Source: Truepera sp965215315
GTDB lineage: Bacteria > Deinococcota > Deinococci > Deinococcales > Trueperaceae
DNA: 64,000 nt
Direction of reading: 5' to 3'
Assembly (NCBI GenBank): GCA_965215315.1
Contig: CBDCDB010000008.1
Span: 620,001-684,000 of the forward strand
Below are positions 27,549 through 36,021 of this stretch, piece after piece; the first letter of the stretch is position 1, and every line of letters begins with the position of its first letter. A program made the translations under genes and the position numbers. Under the pieces are notes generated by a model. That model saw only the letters and a list, made by a program, of their open reading frames with translations. It made no database searches and was not told the origin of the DNA.

Positions 27549-28381
27549 ATGACTTACGATTTTGGCCCGACACAAGAGCATTATTCGTTTGCTTTCGCTA
27601 AACTTGATGAGCCCGAACTCTGCACCTTACGGGAGCGGTATGGGCTCGAGTCCCTCGTTGCCGGTAGTAAAAGTGACTTAGAGAAACTCGAGCGTATCTG
27701 TGCCTGGGTGCATTCACGTTGGCAACACGACGGCCTAAACGAACCCTCATCACCCGATGCGCTGACCATTTTGAAAGAAGCAGGTCAGGGTAAATCGTTT
27801 CGCTGTTGAATACGGGATTGTGATTTCGGCGTGCGCCGCTGCGCTTGGTCTGCCAAGCCGCGTGTTACGACTTAAAACTGAAGACTCTGAAACACGTGAG
27901 TCCGGCGCGGCTCACGTCGTCAGTGAGGTCTTTTTGCCTGACCTGAAGTGCTGGGCGCTGGCTGATGGGCAATTTAACGTCGTTCCTTTGCAGGGTGGAC
28001 AACCGCTAAATGGGATAGGACTTCGTCAAGCTATAGACTCGGGCGCTCTCATCGACTCTATCAACGACTCTGAGGAAACTGTACAGGACTATGGCTTGGC
28101 TGGACGAATACCTCTTCTGCTTCATTGCGGCGCTCGAGACCCGCAGTTTTGCCCTATTTTCGGGTGCTAAGCTGGCGCTTCTCCCGGTAGGCGTACCCGA
28201 ACCAACCGTCTTTCAGCGGCGCTTTCCTGTTACCGATACGGTCTATACGAACTCGGTAAGGGCGTTTTGTCCTATAGCTTCAGATGACGCAGCATCTGAG
28301 CGCTCATTTGGTGGAGCAGAAACGGGTTCGAGCCAAAGACCTAACCGTAGCAGGACAGCCAACGTCTTGAACATATCGTAA
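27549..28381 (+). pseudogene. Broken transglutaminase-like gene
   Basis: Three fragments in different frames join into one transglutaminase-like protein. 27549-27806 ends at GKSFRC, the catalytic Cys motif. After a one-base loss near 27806 the frame resumes as VEYGIVISACAAALGLPSR and carries the His of AAHVVSEVFLPDL and the Asp of LADGQ. A second shift near 28095 leads to LDEYLFCFIAAL and a VYTNSVRAF tail. Intact relatives are cysteine-protease-fold proteins of unknown substrate. Both shifts disable the gene. The ATG at 27549 has AAAAGGAG upstream, so it was the second gene of a cysS operon. Confidence 0.75.
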
Positions 28382-28394
28382 AACGGCCTAACTG

Positions 28395-29102
28395 CTAAAA
28401 ATGAATCCCAATCGCAGGCTGAAGCGAAAAACCAAGCTGTTGAATATCCACCGGAGCTGGTGGAACATCGTCGTAATTTCGGTCCACTGGGATTCCGTTG
28501 TAGTTAGAGGTGGCGAACGTAAGTTCGGCGAATACCCCTTTAGCAAAAGAAACATCGGCTTCAACGCCTAAGGTCAAAGCCCCGGCAATGTTGCTGGTCA
28601 AGCCTCTGGGTGCGCCGCTGTAGTAATAGTTGCCAAAACCCCGCAACGCGCCGTGAAACTTGGCTCCCTCGAGTGGCACACTTGCCAGTAAACCAGCGTC
28701 TAAACCGGCGTTATTTGCACCGCCGAAGAGACCGTAATCAGCGGCCAGCTTTACCGTATCGTCATAAACAAGCGTTTTACCACCAACTCGGAGAAATGGA
28801 ACTCCAAAAGGTCGTCCTGCACTTACGGAGTAATTGATTTCCGTGTCACCCCCTAAGCCCTGAGCAACCATGACAGTTAGAGGCGAACCCAGAGGATAGT
28901 ATTCCGCCGGAACAAACTTCGTAAGACAACCAAAGTTTGGGTCGTCGTCACATTGTGGAACTGTTGTTAGAGAGACCGGATACCCCGCACCGACTGTTAC
29001 TTCAAAGGTTCCAGGAGCGGCAGGCTCCGGTGTTCGCCCGACAATCATAGGGGCGCAAGAACAGAGGCTTAGAAGCAGCGCGAACAGGTAGACGGGTCTC
29101 AT
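28395..29102 (-). CDS. Outer-membrane beta-barrel-like lipoprotein, IS at its start codon
   Basis: 235-aa protein with a lipoprotein signal (lipobox LCSC near residue 15), then alternating beta strands with many Gly/Tyr/aromatic residues and a terminal Phe, the pattern of an outer-membrane barrel. Three Cys sit in an early loop. Function unknown. An IS630-type element is inserted at a TA that overlaps the ATG: the element ends one base before the start codon. The native promoter and ribosome site have therefore been replaced and the gene is probably silent or driven from the element. Confidence 0.7.
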   Translation of the reverse strand: MRPVYLFALLLSLCSCAPMIVGRTPEPAAPGTFEVTVGAGYPVSLTTVPQCDDDPNFGCLTKFVPAEYYPLGSPLTVMVAQGLGGDTEINYSVSAGRPFGVPFLRVGGKTLVYDDTVKLAADYGLFGGANNAGLDAGLLASVPLEGAKFHGALRGFGNYYYSGAPRGLTSNIAGALTLGVEADVSFAKGVFAELTFATSNYNGIPVDRNYDDVPPAPVDIQQLGFSLQPAIGIHF

Positions 29103-29142
29103 ACGGATTTACGTTAACCGCTAAGTGATGACAGACTGAGGC

Positions 29143-29682
29143 ATGCCACGAACAGCGAAACTCGAAGGACATCTCAGCAGCGCTGAGTTGCAGCAGCGAT
29201 ATCTGCGGTGCGGGCACCGGGCCGACCGTACGCGCTGGCACGCACTTTGGCTGGTGTCAACGGGAAAGTCAGGCAATGAGGCGGCACATCTGGTAGGCCG
29301 CACAAGCGGTTGGGTCAGCGTGCTGGTGCGGGCGTACAACGAGAGGGGCATTGAGGGTGTCGAAACCGTCAAGCGTAGAGGCCAGCAGTGGGGAGGCCAT
29401 GAAGCGGCCTTACGCTGGGGCACCGAGGAAGAAACGGAACTGCGTGAAGCGCTCCTTAGACCTACCACTGAGGGTGAAGTATGGACGGCTGTAAAAGTTG
29501 CCAGCTGGCTCAGCAAACGCCGCGGTCGTAAGGTGCACCTCGTGACCGGCTGGCGGACCCTGCGACGCTTGCGTCAGTCGATGCAGCTGCCGCGCCCGGA
29601 ACATCCTGGAGCGGCCAGTGCTGAGGATCAAGCCGCCTTCCAAAAAAACACTCGAGACGCTGAGGAAGTTGCGCCAAGCTGA
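29143..29682 (+). CDS. ISA copy 1 transposase, N-terminal frame
   Basis: First part of an IS630-type transposase (179 aa): winged helix-turn-helix DNA-binding region (HLVGRTSGWVSVLVRAYNE; TAVKVASWLSKRRGRKVH). It ends soon after an A7 run (29642-29648) in TTCCAAAAAAACAC, where the catalytic domain resumes in the +1 frame. Slippage in the A run could give a full protein; a simple indel is the alternative. Confidence 0.8.
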   Translation: MPRTAKLEGHLSSAELQQRYLRCGHRADRTRWHALWLVSTGKSGNEAAHLVGRTSGWVSVLVRAYNERGIEGVETVKRRGQQWGGHEAALRWGTEEETELREALLRPTTEGEVWTAVKVASWLSKRRGRKVHLVTGWRTLRRLRQSMQLPRPEHPGAASAEDQAAFQKNTRDAEEVAPS

Positions 29683-30215
29683 ACCCGATAGGCAGGTCTG
29701 GTTGTGCTTCCAGGACGAAGCACGCTTTGGCTTGAAACCGACCTGTAGGCGTGTCTGGGCACCTGTCGGCCAGCGTCCTACCGCACCGAGCCGCGCCAGA
29801 TACCAGTGGAGCTGCGTTTTTGCTTCTGTGCATCCTGAGACGGGCACCACCCACGCTCTGATCCTGCCTGTCGCTAACACCCAAACCATGCAGCTTTATC
29901 TTGATGACTTTGCGGCTTCACTACCCATAGACGTCGTCGCCCTACTTGTTCTAGATGGCGCTTCTTGGCACCGCTCGTCCAAGCTAGCTGTGCCGAACAT
30001 TCCGGCTCGTGATCCTGCCGCCTTATACCCCTGAACTCAATCCTGCCGAGCACCGCTGGCCGCTGCTGCGCGAAGTTACCGCCAACCAGGCTTTCGCTGA
30101 CATTGACGCGCTCGAGTCGCGCCTTGCTGAGCGCTGCGTCTGGCTCACCGACCACCCTGATAGAGTTGCCAGCTCAACCAGCTTCCACGGCTACACGTCA
30201 TTGCCCAATCCTTAA
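29618..30215 (+). pseudogene. ISA copy 1 transposase, catalytic part in two frames
   Basis: DDE domain of the IS630 transposase. The frame open from 29618 to 30034 has the first Asp (LCFQDEARFG) and second Asp (LLVLDGASWH). Near 30000 the frame shifts by one base and 30009-30215 continues with LPPYTPELNPAEHRW, which holds the final Glu. The second shift has no slippery run, so this looks like a real defect. The inverted copy has the same break, so the element spread after or despite it, perhaps with help in trans. Confidence 0.8.
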
Positions 30216-30311
30216 CCTTCAAAGTAAACCCGTATAAGAGTTGAGTAGCAGCTATTTTGCTGAGGGTGTTCATTTTGGTTACAAATTGTTTCCGTAGCTC
30301 TACTGATGGCC

Positions 30312-30357
30312 CCACACAAATTTCGACCTGAATTCTCTAAGTCGAAAATTTGCGTGG
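30312..30357 (-). repeat. Inverted repeat downstream of tRNA operon
   Basis: Arms 30312-30327 and 30341-30357 pair with one mismatch and one bulge around a 13-nt loop; arm word CCACRCAAATTTTCGAC. No T-run follows. It sits 14 nt after the tRNA-Thr CCA end and may terminate the tRNA transcript, or be the trace of a small mobile repeat. Confidence 0.6.
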
Positions 30358-30370
30358 ATGACGTGCTTTC

Positions 30371-30445
30371 TGGAGCCGATGGTCGGAGTTGAACCGACGA
30401 CCTACCGATTACGAATCGGTTGCTCTACCTCTGAGCTACATCGGC
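30371..30445 (-). tRNA. tRNA-Thr (CGT)
   Basis: Full cloverleaf on the minus strand: acceptor GCCGATG/CATCGGC, D-arm GCTC/GAGC, anticodon loop TTCGTAA (CGT, reads ACG), T-arm GTCGG/CCGAC, encoded CCA at 30373-30371. Third and last tRNA of the operon. Confidence 0.95.
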
Positions 30446-30492
30446 AAAAATTAGAAGCATCATCTTCATATCTAAAGACGATACCTCCAAAT

Positions 30493-30568
30493 TGGTGGCC
30501 AGAGGCGGGCTTGAACCGCCGACACCACGATTTTCAGTCGTGTGCTCTACCGGCTGAGCTATCTGGCC
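30493..30568 (-). tRNA. tRNA-Phe (GAA)
   Basis: Cloverleaf with acceptor GGCCAGA/TCTGGCC, anticodon stem CACGA/TCGTG and loop CTGAAAA (GAA), T-stem GGCGG/CCGCC and encoded CCA. Middle tRNA of the operon. Confidence 0.96.
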
Positions 30569-30621
30569 AAGATGGTCATTGGTATCATCAATAATAAATT
30601 AAAGATGATACCTCTAACTTC

Positions 30622-30697
30622 TGGCGGAGCCGACGGGATTTGAACCCGCGACCTTCTGCGTGACAGGCAGATATGCTAACCGCTACACTACGGCTCC
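30622..30697 (-). tRNA. tRNA-Asp (GTC)
   Basis: Cloverleaf with acceptor GGAGCCG/CGGCTCC, anticodon stem TCTGC/GCAGA and loop CTGTCAC (GTC), T-stem GCGGG/CCCGT, discriminator G and encoded CCA. First tRNA after the promoter. Confidence 0.96.
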
Positions 30698-30743
30698 ACA
30701 AGAGGGTTTTACAGCGTTCCTCATGCCCCGAAGGACAAGCGGT

Positions 30744-30773
30744 ATAATACCCAAGAGTTCAGGGGCTTGTCAA
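30744..30773 (-). promoter_or_regulatory. Promoter of tRNA-Asp-Phe-Thr operon
   Basis: Minus strand TTGACA (30773-30768), 18-nt spacer, TATTAT (30749-30744): a near-consensus sigma-70 promoter 47 nt before the tRNA-Asp. It also lies at the 3' end of ubiA, the -35 overlapping its stop region. Confidence 0.85.
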
Positions 30774-31654
30774 CGCGAGTAGAGTGCAATATCTAAGATG
30801 ATAGCGAGGAGCACCACGCCGCTGACGTAAAGGTTGCCGTTAAATGACCGCAGAGCGTCATCCAGGTCTTTAGACCGTGCAACCTCTTGACCCCACAGCA
30901 GCACTGCTGCCACAACTGCGAGTCCAAGCGCAAAAGGCCAGTGTGACCCTGAAAGGGGCAGCGTCAACGCGAGAAAGCCCCACGCCAGCAGGTGCAGGGC
31001 GGCGGCGACCTCGAGCGCCACCTCCACTCCGAAATCTGCCGGAACGCTGTGAATGCCGTTTTGAACGTCATGGTCATAGTCTAAAACGCCGTAAATGACG
31101 TCAAACCCGGCGATCCAGTAGGCGACCCCCGCCCAGAGCGTCCAGGCTGCCGGGGCAAAAGCACCTGTCACCGCAATCCAGCCCCCTGCCGCTGCTGCAC
31201 CAATCGTTACGCCCAGCCACAGGTGACACAGCCAGGTAGAGCGCTTGAGATACGGATAAAAGGTCAGGAAAACGACCGCGACCGGAAGCAGGGCCAGCGT
31301 CAAGGGATTGAGCGACCAGCCTGCGACGACGAGCAGCGCGAAGCCGAAGAGAGCCAACACTACGCCGCCACGTTTGTTGAGGACGCCCAGGGGAATCTCA
31401 CGTTGCGCCGTGCGCGGGTTTCGGGCGTCAAGCTCAGCGTCGATTACGCGGTTGAGCGCCATGCTCGCCGTGCGCGCACCGACCATCGCTACCGTAATCC
31501 AGAAAAACACGTTCCAGCCCGGCCACCCCCTCGTTGCCAGCAACATTCCCCCGTAGGCAAAGGGAAGCGCGAAGAGGGTATGCTCAAATTTTACGAAGTC
31601 CAAGTAGGTTTTGAGCGTGCGTTTGGGCGTAACAGATGCGGCGGTTTGGTTCAC
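30770..31654 (-). CDS. UbiA-family prenyltransferase (MqnP/UbiA type)
   Basis: 294-aa membrane enzyme with about eight or nine transmembrane helices. The two Asp-rich motifs of the family are present: NRVIDAELDARN near residues 67-78 and DYDHDVQNG near 190-200. It transfers a polyprenyl chain to an aromatic ring. Deinococcota make menaquinone by the futalosine route, where the UbiA homologue MqnP does this step, so MqnP is the likely role; 4-hydroxybenzoate prenyltransferase is the alternative. GTG start with a TAGCAT box six nt upstream. Confidence 0.85.
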   Translation of the reverse strand: MNQTAASVTPKRTLKTYLDFVKFEHTLFALPFAYGGMLLATRGWPGWNVFFWITVAMVGARTASMALNRVIDAELDARNPRTAQREIPLGVLNKRGGVVLALFGFALLVVAGWSLNPLTLALLPVAVVFLTFYPYLKRSTWLCHLWLGVTIGAAAAGGWIAVTGAFAPAAWTLWAGVAYWIAGFDVIYGVLDYDHDVQNGIHSVPADFGVEVALEVAAALHLLAWGFLALTLPLSGSHWPFALGLAVVAAVLLWGQEVARSKDLDDALRSFNGNLYVSGVVLLAIILDIALYSR

Positions 31655-31660
31655 CCCTTC

Positions 31661-31666
31661 ATGCTA
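31661..31666 (-). promoter_or_regulatory. -10 box of ubiA/mqnP gene
   Basis: TAGCAT on the minus strand, six nt before the GTG at 31654. Confidence 0.45.
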
Positions 31667-31723
31667 GCACCGCCTGAGGTAAGGACAAAATGCCTTATGA
31701 TGCAGCATCTTTAAGGAGGTATC

Positions 31724-33361
31724 ATGACCCAAACGGATATTATGGCAGCCTGGAACGACCTGCAAGACCATCAAAAAGAGCTGCAAGACGTTCATATGCG
31801 TGAACTCTTCAACGGGGACAGCGCCCGCTTTAAGAGTTTTTCACTGAGATTGGGGACCCTTCTATTCGACTACTCGAAAAACCGGGTAACGCAGGGGACG
31901 ATGGACAAACTTTTGGCACTCGCAGAGGCCGCCGGGGTTCCTGAACTGCGCGACGCAATGTTTTCGGGCGAGAAAATCAATACGACCGAAAACCGCGCCG
32001 TCTTGCATATCGCCCTACGCAACCGCCCGGACAACCCAATTTACGTGGACGGCGAAGACGTGATGCCTAGCGTAACGAGCGTTCTGGGCAAGATGCGAAC
32101 CTTTACCGAAGCGGTGCGGAGCGGGTCGTGGCAGGGCTACAGCGGCGAAGAGATTACGGATATCGTCAACATCGGGATCGGCGGGTCTGATTTAGGTCCG
32201 AAGATGGTCACGCACGCGCTCATCCCTTATGGGCATCCACGCCTTAGCGTTCACTACGTCTCGAATGTAGACGGCAGCGATATTTCGGAGACCTTAAAGC
32301 GGCTAAATCCTGCCACAACGCTTTTTTTAGTCGCCTCCAAAACGTTTACCACGCAGGAGACGATGACCAACGCCGCAACTGCCAGGGACTGGCTCCTCAG
32401 CGCTGCTAAAGACGACAGCGCCGTCGCCAAGCACTTTGTGGCGATGTCAACGAACGAAGAGGCGGTCAAGGCGTTCGGCATCGACGCGGAGAACATGTTC
32501 GAGTTTTCCGATTGGGTCGGCGGGCGTTACTCGCTCTGGAGCGCAATAGGTCTTTCTATCGCGCTTTATGTAGGGATGGATAATTTCGAGGCACTGTTAG
32601 CGGGCGCGCGCACGGCTGACGAACATTTTTTGAATGCGCCGCTCTCCGAAAATATCCCCGTCATCATGGGCGTTTTAGGCGTCTGGTACAACAACTTTTT
32701 TGACGCGCAGACGCACGCGATTTTGCCGTATGACTATTACCTCGAGTATTTCCCTTCCTATTTTCAGCAGGGCGATATGGAATCGAACGGCAAAAGCACG
32801 ACTCGAGAGGGCGACCCCGTAAACGTCAGCACCGGCCCCGTTATCTGGGGACAACCCGGCACCAACGGTCAGCACGCGTTTTATCAGCTTATCCACCAAG
32901 GCACTAAACTCATTCCGTGCGACTTTTTAGCCGCCGCCAAAACGCATAACCCGGTCGGCGACCATCACGAAATCCTGTTATCCAACTTTTTCGCTCAGAC
33001 TGAAGCCCTAATGAAAGGCCGCACCTTTGAAGAGGCCAAAGCCGAGGTTGGGCAAGACACCCGGAGCGTTGACCCGGATTTGCTGGCCGCGTCGAAGATG
33101 TTTTCCGGCAACCGACCGACAAACAGTTTTTTGTATGAGGAGCTTGACCCAAAAACGCTAGGGACGCTGATTGCGCTTTATGAGCACAAAATTTTTACGC
33201 AGGGCGTGATTTGGAACATCAACTCGTTCGACCAGATGGGCGTTGAATTAGGCAAGGTGCTGGCGAAGAAGATTTTGCCGGAGTTGGAAGGGGACGGGGA
33301 GGTTGAGAGCCACGACAGCAGTACGAACGGGTTGATTAACGCTTATAAAGAGCTGCGCTAG
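31724..33361 (+). CDS. pgi: Glucose-6-phosphate isomerase
   Basis: Glycolytic/gluconeogenic interconversion of glucose-6-phosphate and fructose-6-phosphate, cytoplasmic. 545 aa, full length for the large (E. coli-type) PGI. Signatures include NIGIGGSDLGPKMV, the PGI motif FSDWVGGRYSLWSAIG, and the C-terminal GVIWNINSFDQMGVELGK. Catalytic Glu, His and Lys regions are intact (QQGDMESNGKS; GTNGQHAFYQLIHQG). ATG with AAGGAGGT six to seven nt upstream, a perfect ribosome site. Divergent from ubiA by 69 nt; an IS630-type element is inserted 19 nt after the stop. Confidence 0.97.
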   Translation: MTQTDIMAAWNDLQDHQKELQDVHMRELFNGDSARFKSFSLRLGTLLFDYSKNRVTQGTMDKLLALAEAAGVPELRDAMFSGEKINTTENRAVLHIALRNRPDNPIYVDGEDVMPSVTSVLGKMRTFTEAVRSGSWQGYSGEEITDIVNIGIGGSDLGPKMVTHALIPYGHPRLSVHYVSNVDGSDISETLKRLNPATTLFLVASKTFTTQETMTNAATARDWLLSAAKDDSAVAKHFVAMSTNEEAVKAFGIDAENMFEFSDWVGGRYSLWSAIGLSIALYVGMDNFEALLAGARTADEHFLNAPLSENIPVIMGVLGVWYNNFFDAQTHAILPYDYYLEYFPSYFQQGDMESNGKSTTREGDPVNVSTGPVIWGQPGTNGQHAFYQLIHQGTKLIPCDFLAAAKTHNPVGDHHEILLSNFFAQTEALMKGRTFEEAKAEVGQDTRSVDPDLLAASKMFSGNRPTNSFLYEELDPKTLGTLIALYEHKIFTQGVIWNINSFDQMGVELGKVLAKKILPELEGDGEVESHDSSTNGLINAYKELR

Positions 33362-33382
33362 AAAGTTTTCTAACGGAAACTA

Positions 33383-34489
33383 AGTACCCCCAAATGAAGA
33401 CTGAGGCTTAGACGGCGGTTGCTCCAAGCAGCTCGAGTGCTTGGGTAACAGCTTTGCGGAGGTCTCTGAGGGCATCGTAGCAACGCCTTGGGAGGAGCCA
33501 AGCCTTGAGCCGTTTCCAAAGACATTCGATGAGATTGAAGTGTGGGCAATAAGGCGGCAGAAAGCGTAGATAGAGTCCCTGAGCTTCCCAAGCAGCACGT
33601 TTGGATTGAACCATTTTAGCGCGGTGAAAAGTAGCGTTATCCAGAACCACAACACTCAAGCTGTCAGGCGAACAGCTATCAGCGAGGTGTTCTAAGAAGG
33701 CTAGGACATTGGCACTTCTGACCGATGTTTCTAAAGCTTCGTAGTGAAGCGTTTGCCTTGCTCCATAAACTTCGAGCGCACCGATAAGGTTAAGTCGTCC
33801 GTGACTGCGAACTAGGCCCAACGGGCCGGGCTTTGCCCGTTCTATCTCCAGCGTGTCGGAACTGCTAATGTGGTGTGACCAGATTTTGCCCAGGTGTACG
33901 TTGTGCCCAGCGCCAGACTAAAGCCTACTTCGTCTAGATAATAAAGCTTCAGCCTTTTTTCTGCCGCCCCCTTTTAAGCGTGTCTAAACCCGCTCGGTGC
34001 TGCTGTTCAAGCTCAGGGTCTACCGTTTTACAGGGCACGTAGCGCGTCCTTTTCCAGACATAGCCCAAGCGGTTGAGGTGCTGGCGTATCGCTTCAGCTG
34101 TGACCTTTATGTTGAATTTCCCAGCTATCTCAGCGGCAAGCTGCGAGGCTGTCCAGCTCCGTTCTTCAGCAAGGTATAGGGCCAGTTGGGTTCTTATTTC
34201 GTCCGTAATCAAAGGAGCTTGTCCCGGCGCTGTGCCGTCGCCCAGACCTGCCACGCCTTGCTGTTGCCACCTTTTCAGATCGCGCCTGATACTTTCTTCG
34301 CCTCGGCCCAAGTAAGCAGCTAGCTTCGGCACACGCCAGCCTTGGTTCGATAACCGTAGAACACTGGCTCGCAGACGCACCTTGGGCTTGAAGTGGGGGG
34401 CTTTCTCTATCTCTAGCAGCTTTCTGTCTTCTTGCTCGCTCAGCTCAACATAGAGGGGTTGCATCCCTCAAGTATAGCTTGGGGATACT
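33383..34489 (-). mobile_element. ISB, second IS630-type element
   Basis: 1107-bp element with TA on both sides (33381-33382 and 34490-34491) and terminal inverted repeats AGTACCCCCAA / AGTATCCCCAA. Transposase on the minus strand, interrupted. Not related closely to ISA by protein. Only one base (34492) separates its right TA from the left TA of ISA copy 2. Confidence 0.88.
33408..34464 (-). pseudogene. ISB transposase, frameshifted twice
   Basis: N-terminal part (34464-33949): helix-turn-helix pair with KLAAYLGRGEESIRRDLKRW, then a winged helix. At an A6G run near 33954-33960 a -1 shift leads to LKLYYLDEVGFSLALGTTY (first catalytic Asp). Near 33880 a second -1 shift is needed to reach the final part (33821-33408), with VVVLDNATFH (second Asp) and PPYCPHFNLIECLW (Glu). 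The first site is a plausible programmed frameshift; the second has no slippery run, so the copy is probably dead. Confidence 0.8.
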
Positions 34490-34511
34490 TAATACGGGTT
34501 TACTTTGAAGG

Positions 34512-35109
34512 TTAAGGATTGGGCAATGACGTGTAGCCGTGGAAGCTGGTTGAGCTGGCAACTCTATCAGGGTGGTCGGTGAGCCAGACGCAGCGCTCAG
34601 CAAGGCGCGACTCGAGCGCGTCAATGTCAGCGAAAGCCTGGTTGGCGGTAACTTCGCGCAGCAGCGGCCAGCGGTGCTCGGCAGGATTGAGTTCAGGGGT
34701 ATAAGGCGGCAGGATCACGAGCCGGAATGTTCGGCACAGCTAGCTTGGACGAGCGGTGCCAAGAAGCGCCATCTAGAACAAGTAGGGCGACGACGTCTAT
34801 GGGTAGTGAAGCCGCAAAGTCATCAAGATAAAGCTGCATGGTTTGGGTGTTAGCGACAGGCAGGATCAGAGCGTGGGTGGTGCCCGTCTCAGGATGCACA
34901 GAAGCAAAAACGCAGCTCCACTGGTATCTGGCGCGGCTCGGTGCGGTAGGACGCTGGCCGACAGGTGCCCAGACACGCCTACAGGTCGGTTTCAAGCCAA
35001 AGCGTGCTTCGTCCTGGAAGCACAACCAGACCTGCCTATCGGGTTCAGCTTGGCGCAACTTCCTCAGCGTCTCGAGTGTTTTTTTGGAAGGCGGCTTGAT
35101 CCTCAGCAC
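34512..35109 (-). pseudogene. ISA copy 2 transposase, catalytic part in two frames
   Basis: Identical to copy 1, with the same second frameshift between the LDGASWH (35109-34693 frame) and PPYTPELNPAEHRW (34718-34512 frame) parts. Presence of the same break in both copies shows it predates the duplication. Confidence 0.8.
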
Positions 35110-35584
35110 TGGCCGCTCCAGGATGTTCCGGGCGCGGCAGCTGCATCGACTGACGCAAGCGTCGCAGGGTCCGCCAGCCGGTCACGAGGTGCACCTTACG
35201 ACCGCGGCGTTTGCTGAGCCAGCTGGCAACTTTTACAGCCGTCCATACTTCACCCTCAGTGGTAGGTCTAAGGAGCGCTTCACGCAGTTCCGTTTCTTCC
35301 TCGGTGCCCCAGCGTAAGGCCGCTTCATGGCCTCCCCACTGCTGGCCTCTACGCTTGACGGTTTCGACACCCTCAATGCCCCTCTCGTTGTACGCCCGCA
35401 CCAGCACGCTGACCCAACCGCTTGTGCGGCCTACCAGATGTGCTGCCTCATTGCCTGACTTTCCCGTTGACACCAGCCAAAGTGCGTGCCAGCGCGTACG
35501 GTCGGCCCGGTGCCCGCACCGCAGATATCGCTGCTGCAACTCAGCGCTGCTGAGATGTCCTTCGAGTTTCGCTGTTCGTGGCAT
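35045..35584 (-). CDS. ISA copy 2 transposase, N-terminal frame
   Basis: Identical in sequence to the first-frame protein of copy 1 (179 aa, DNA-binding part), ending at the same A7 run. See copy 1 for domains. Confidence 0.8.
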   Translation of the reverse strand: MPRTAKLEGHLSSAELQQRYLRCGHRADRTRWHALWLVSTGKSGNEAAHLVGRTSGWVSVLVRAYNERGIEGVETVKRRGQQWGGHEAALRWGTEEETELREALLRPTTEGEVWTAVKVASWLSKRRGRKVHLVTGWRTLRRLRQSMQLPRPEHPGAASAEDQAAFQKNTRDAEEVAPS

Positions 35585-35625
35585 GCCTCAGTCTGTCATC
35601 ACTTAGCGGTTAACGTAAATCCGTA

Positions 35626-35922
35626 TGATGACTTCTTAAGCTCTATACCCGTCTCTCTACTAAGCTCAGCGGCGTGCTGCTCGAGGCTCCAGTCGTGGTG
35701 TGCCTCAACCTGACGCCGCAACTGTTCACAGTCGCCGCTACTTAGTCGTTGGGGTCGTCCAGGATGTCGGTTCGGGCCCAGCCCTCCTTGCGCTTGTCGC
35801 TTAAGATAGCGCTTTACCGTAGACAAGCTCACCTCAAATCGTTCGCCTACGGCTGTCTCGCTTTGCCCCGCACCTACCGCTGCCACAATCCGCTTTCGTA
35901 AATCCAGTGAGTAGCCTCTCAT
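35626..35922 (-). pseudogene. Third IS630-type transposase, truncated by ISA copy 2
   Basis: About 99 codons of an IS630-family N terminus: MRGYSLDLRKRIVAAVGAGQ, then an HTH (ETAVGERFEVSLSTVKRYL) and the GRPQRL linker. The frame runs into the end of ISA copy 2 at 35625, and no catalytic half is found on the far side. The rest was deleted or lost by rearrangement. Confidence 0.8.
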
Positions 35923-36021
35923 TCAGCTAGCTTACTCTGGGTCAGCAAATGTTGGAAGTGCTATAAGTATTCAAAAAACGGAAGGCTCAATATGGAAAGC
36001 AAGTGGCTAAAGGTCTGCTAG

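Larger units (their letters stand above)
29104..30232 (+). mobile_element. ISA copy 1, IS630/Tc1-type element
   Basis: 1129-bp element flanked by TA dinucleotides (29102-29103 and 30233-30234), the IS630 target duplication. Terminal inverted repeats start CGGATTTACGTT on the left and CGGGTTTACTTT on the right. The transposase is spread over three overlapping frames. The same element lies inverted at 34495-35623; translations in several frames on both strands are identical, so the copies are essentially the same sequence and recent. Inserted at the start codon of the gene to its left. Confidence 0.92.
34495..35623 (-). mobile_element. ISA copy 2, inverted
   Basis: Same 1129-bp element as 29104-30232 in opposite orientation, flanked by TA (34493-34494 and 35624-35625). 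It interrupts a third IS630-type transposase gene on its right and abuts ISB on its left. Together with copy 1 it forms a 1.1-kb inverted repeat around 4.3 kb of chromosome. Confidence 0.92.
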
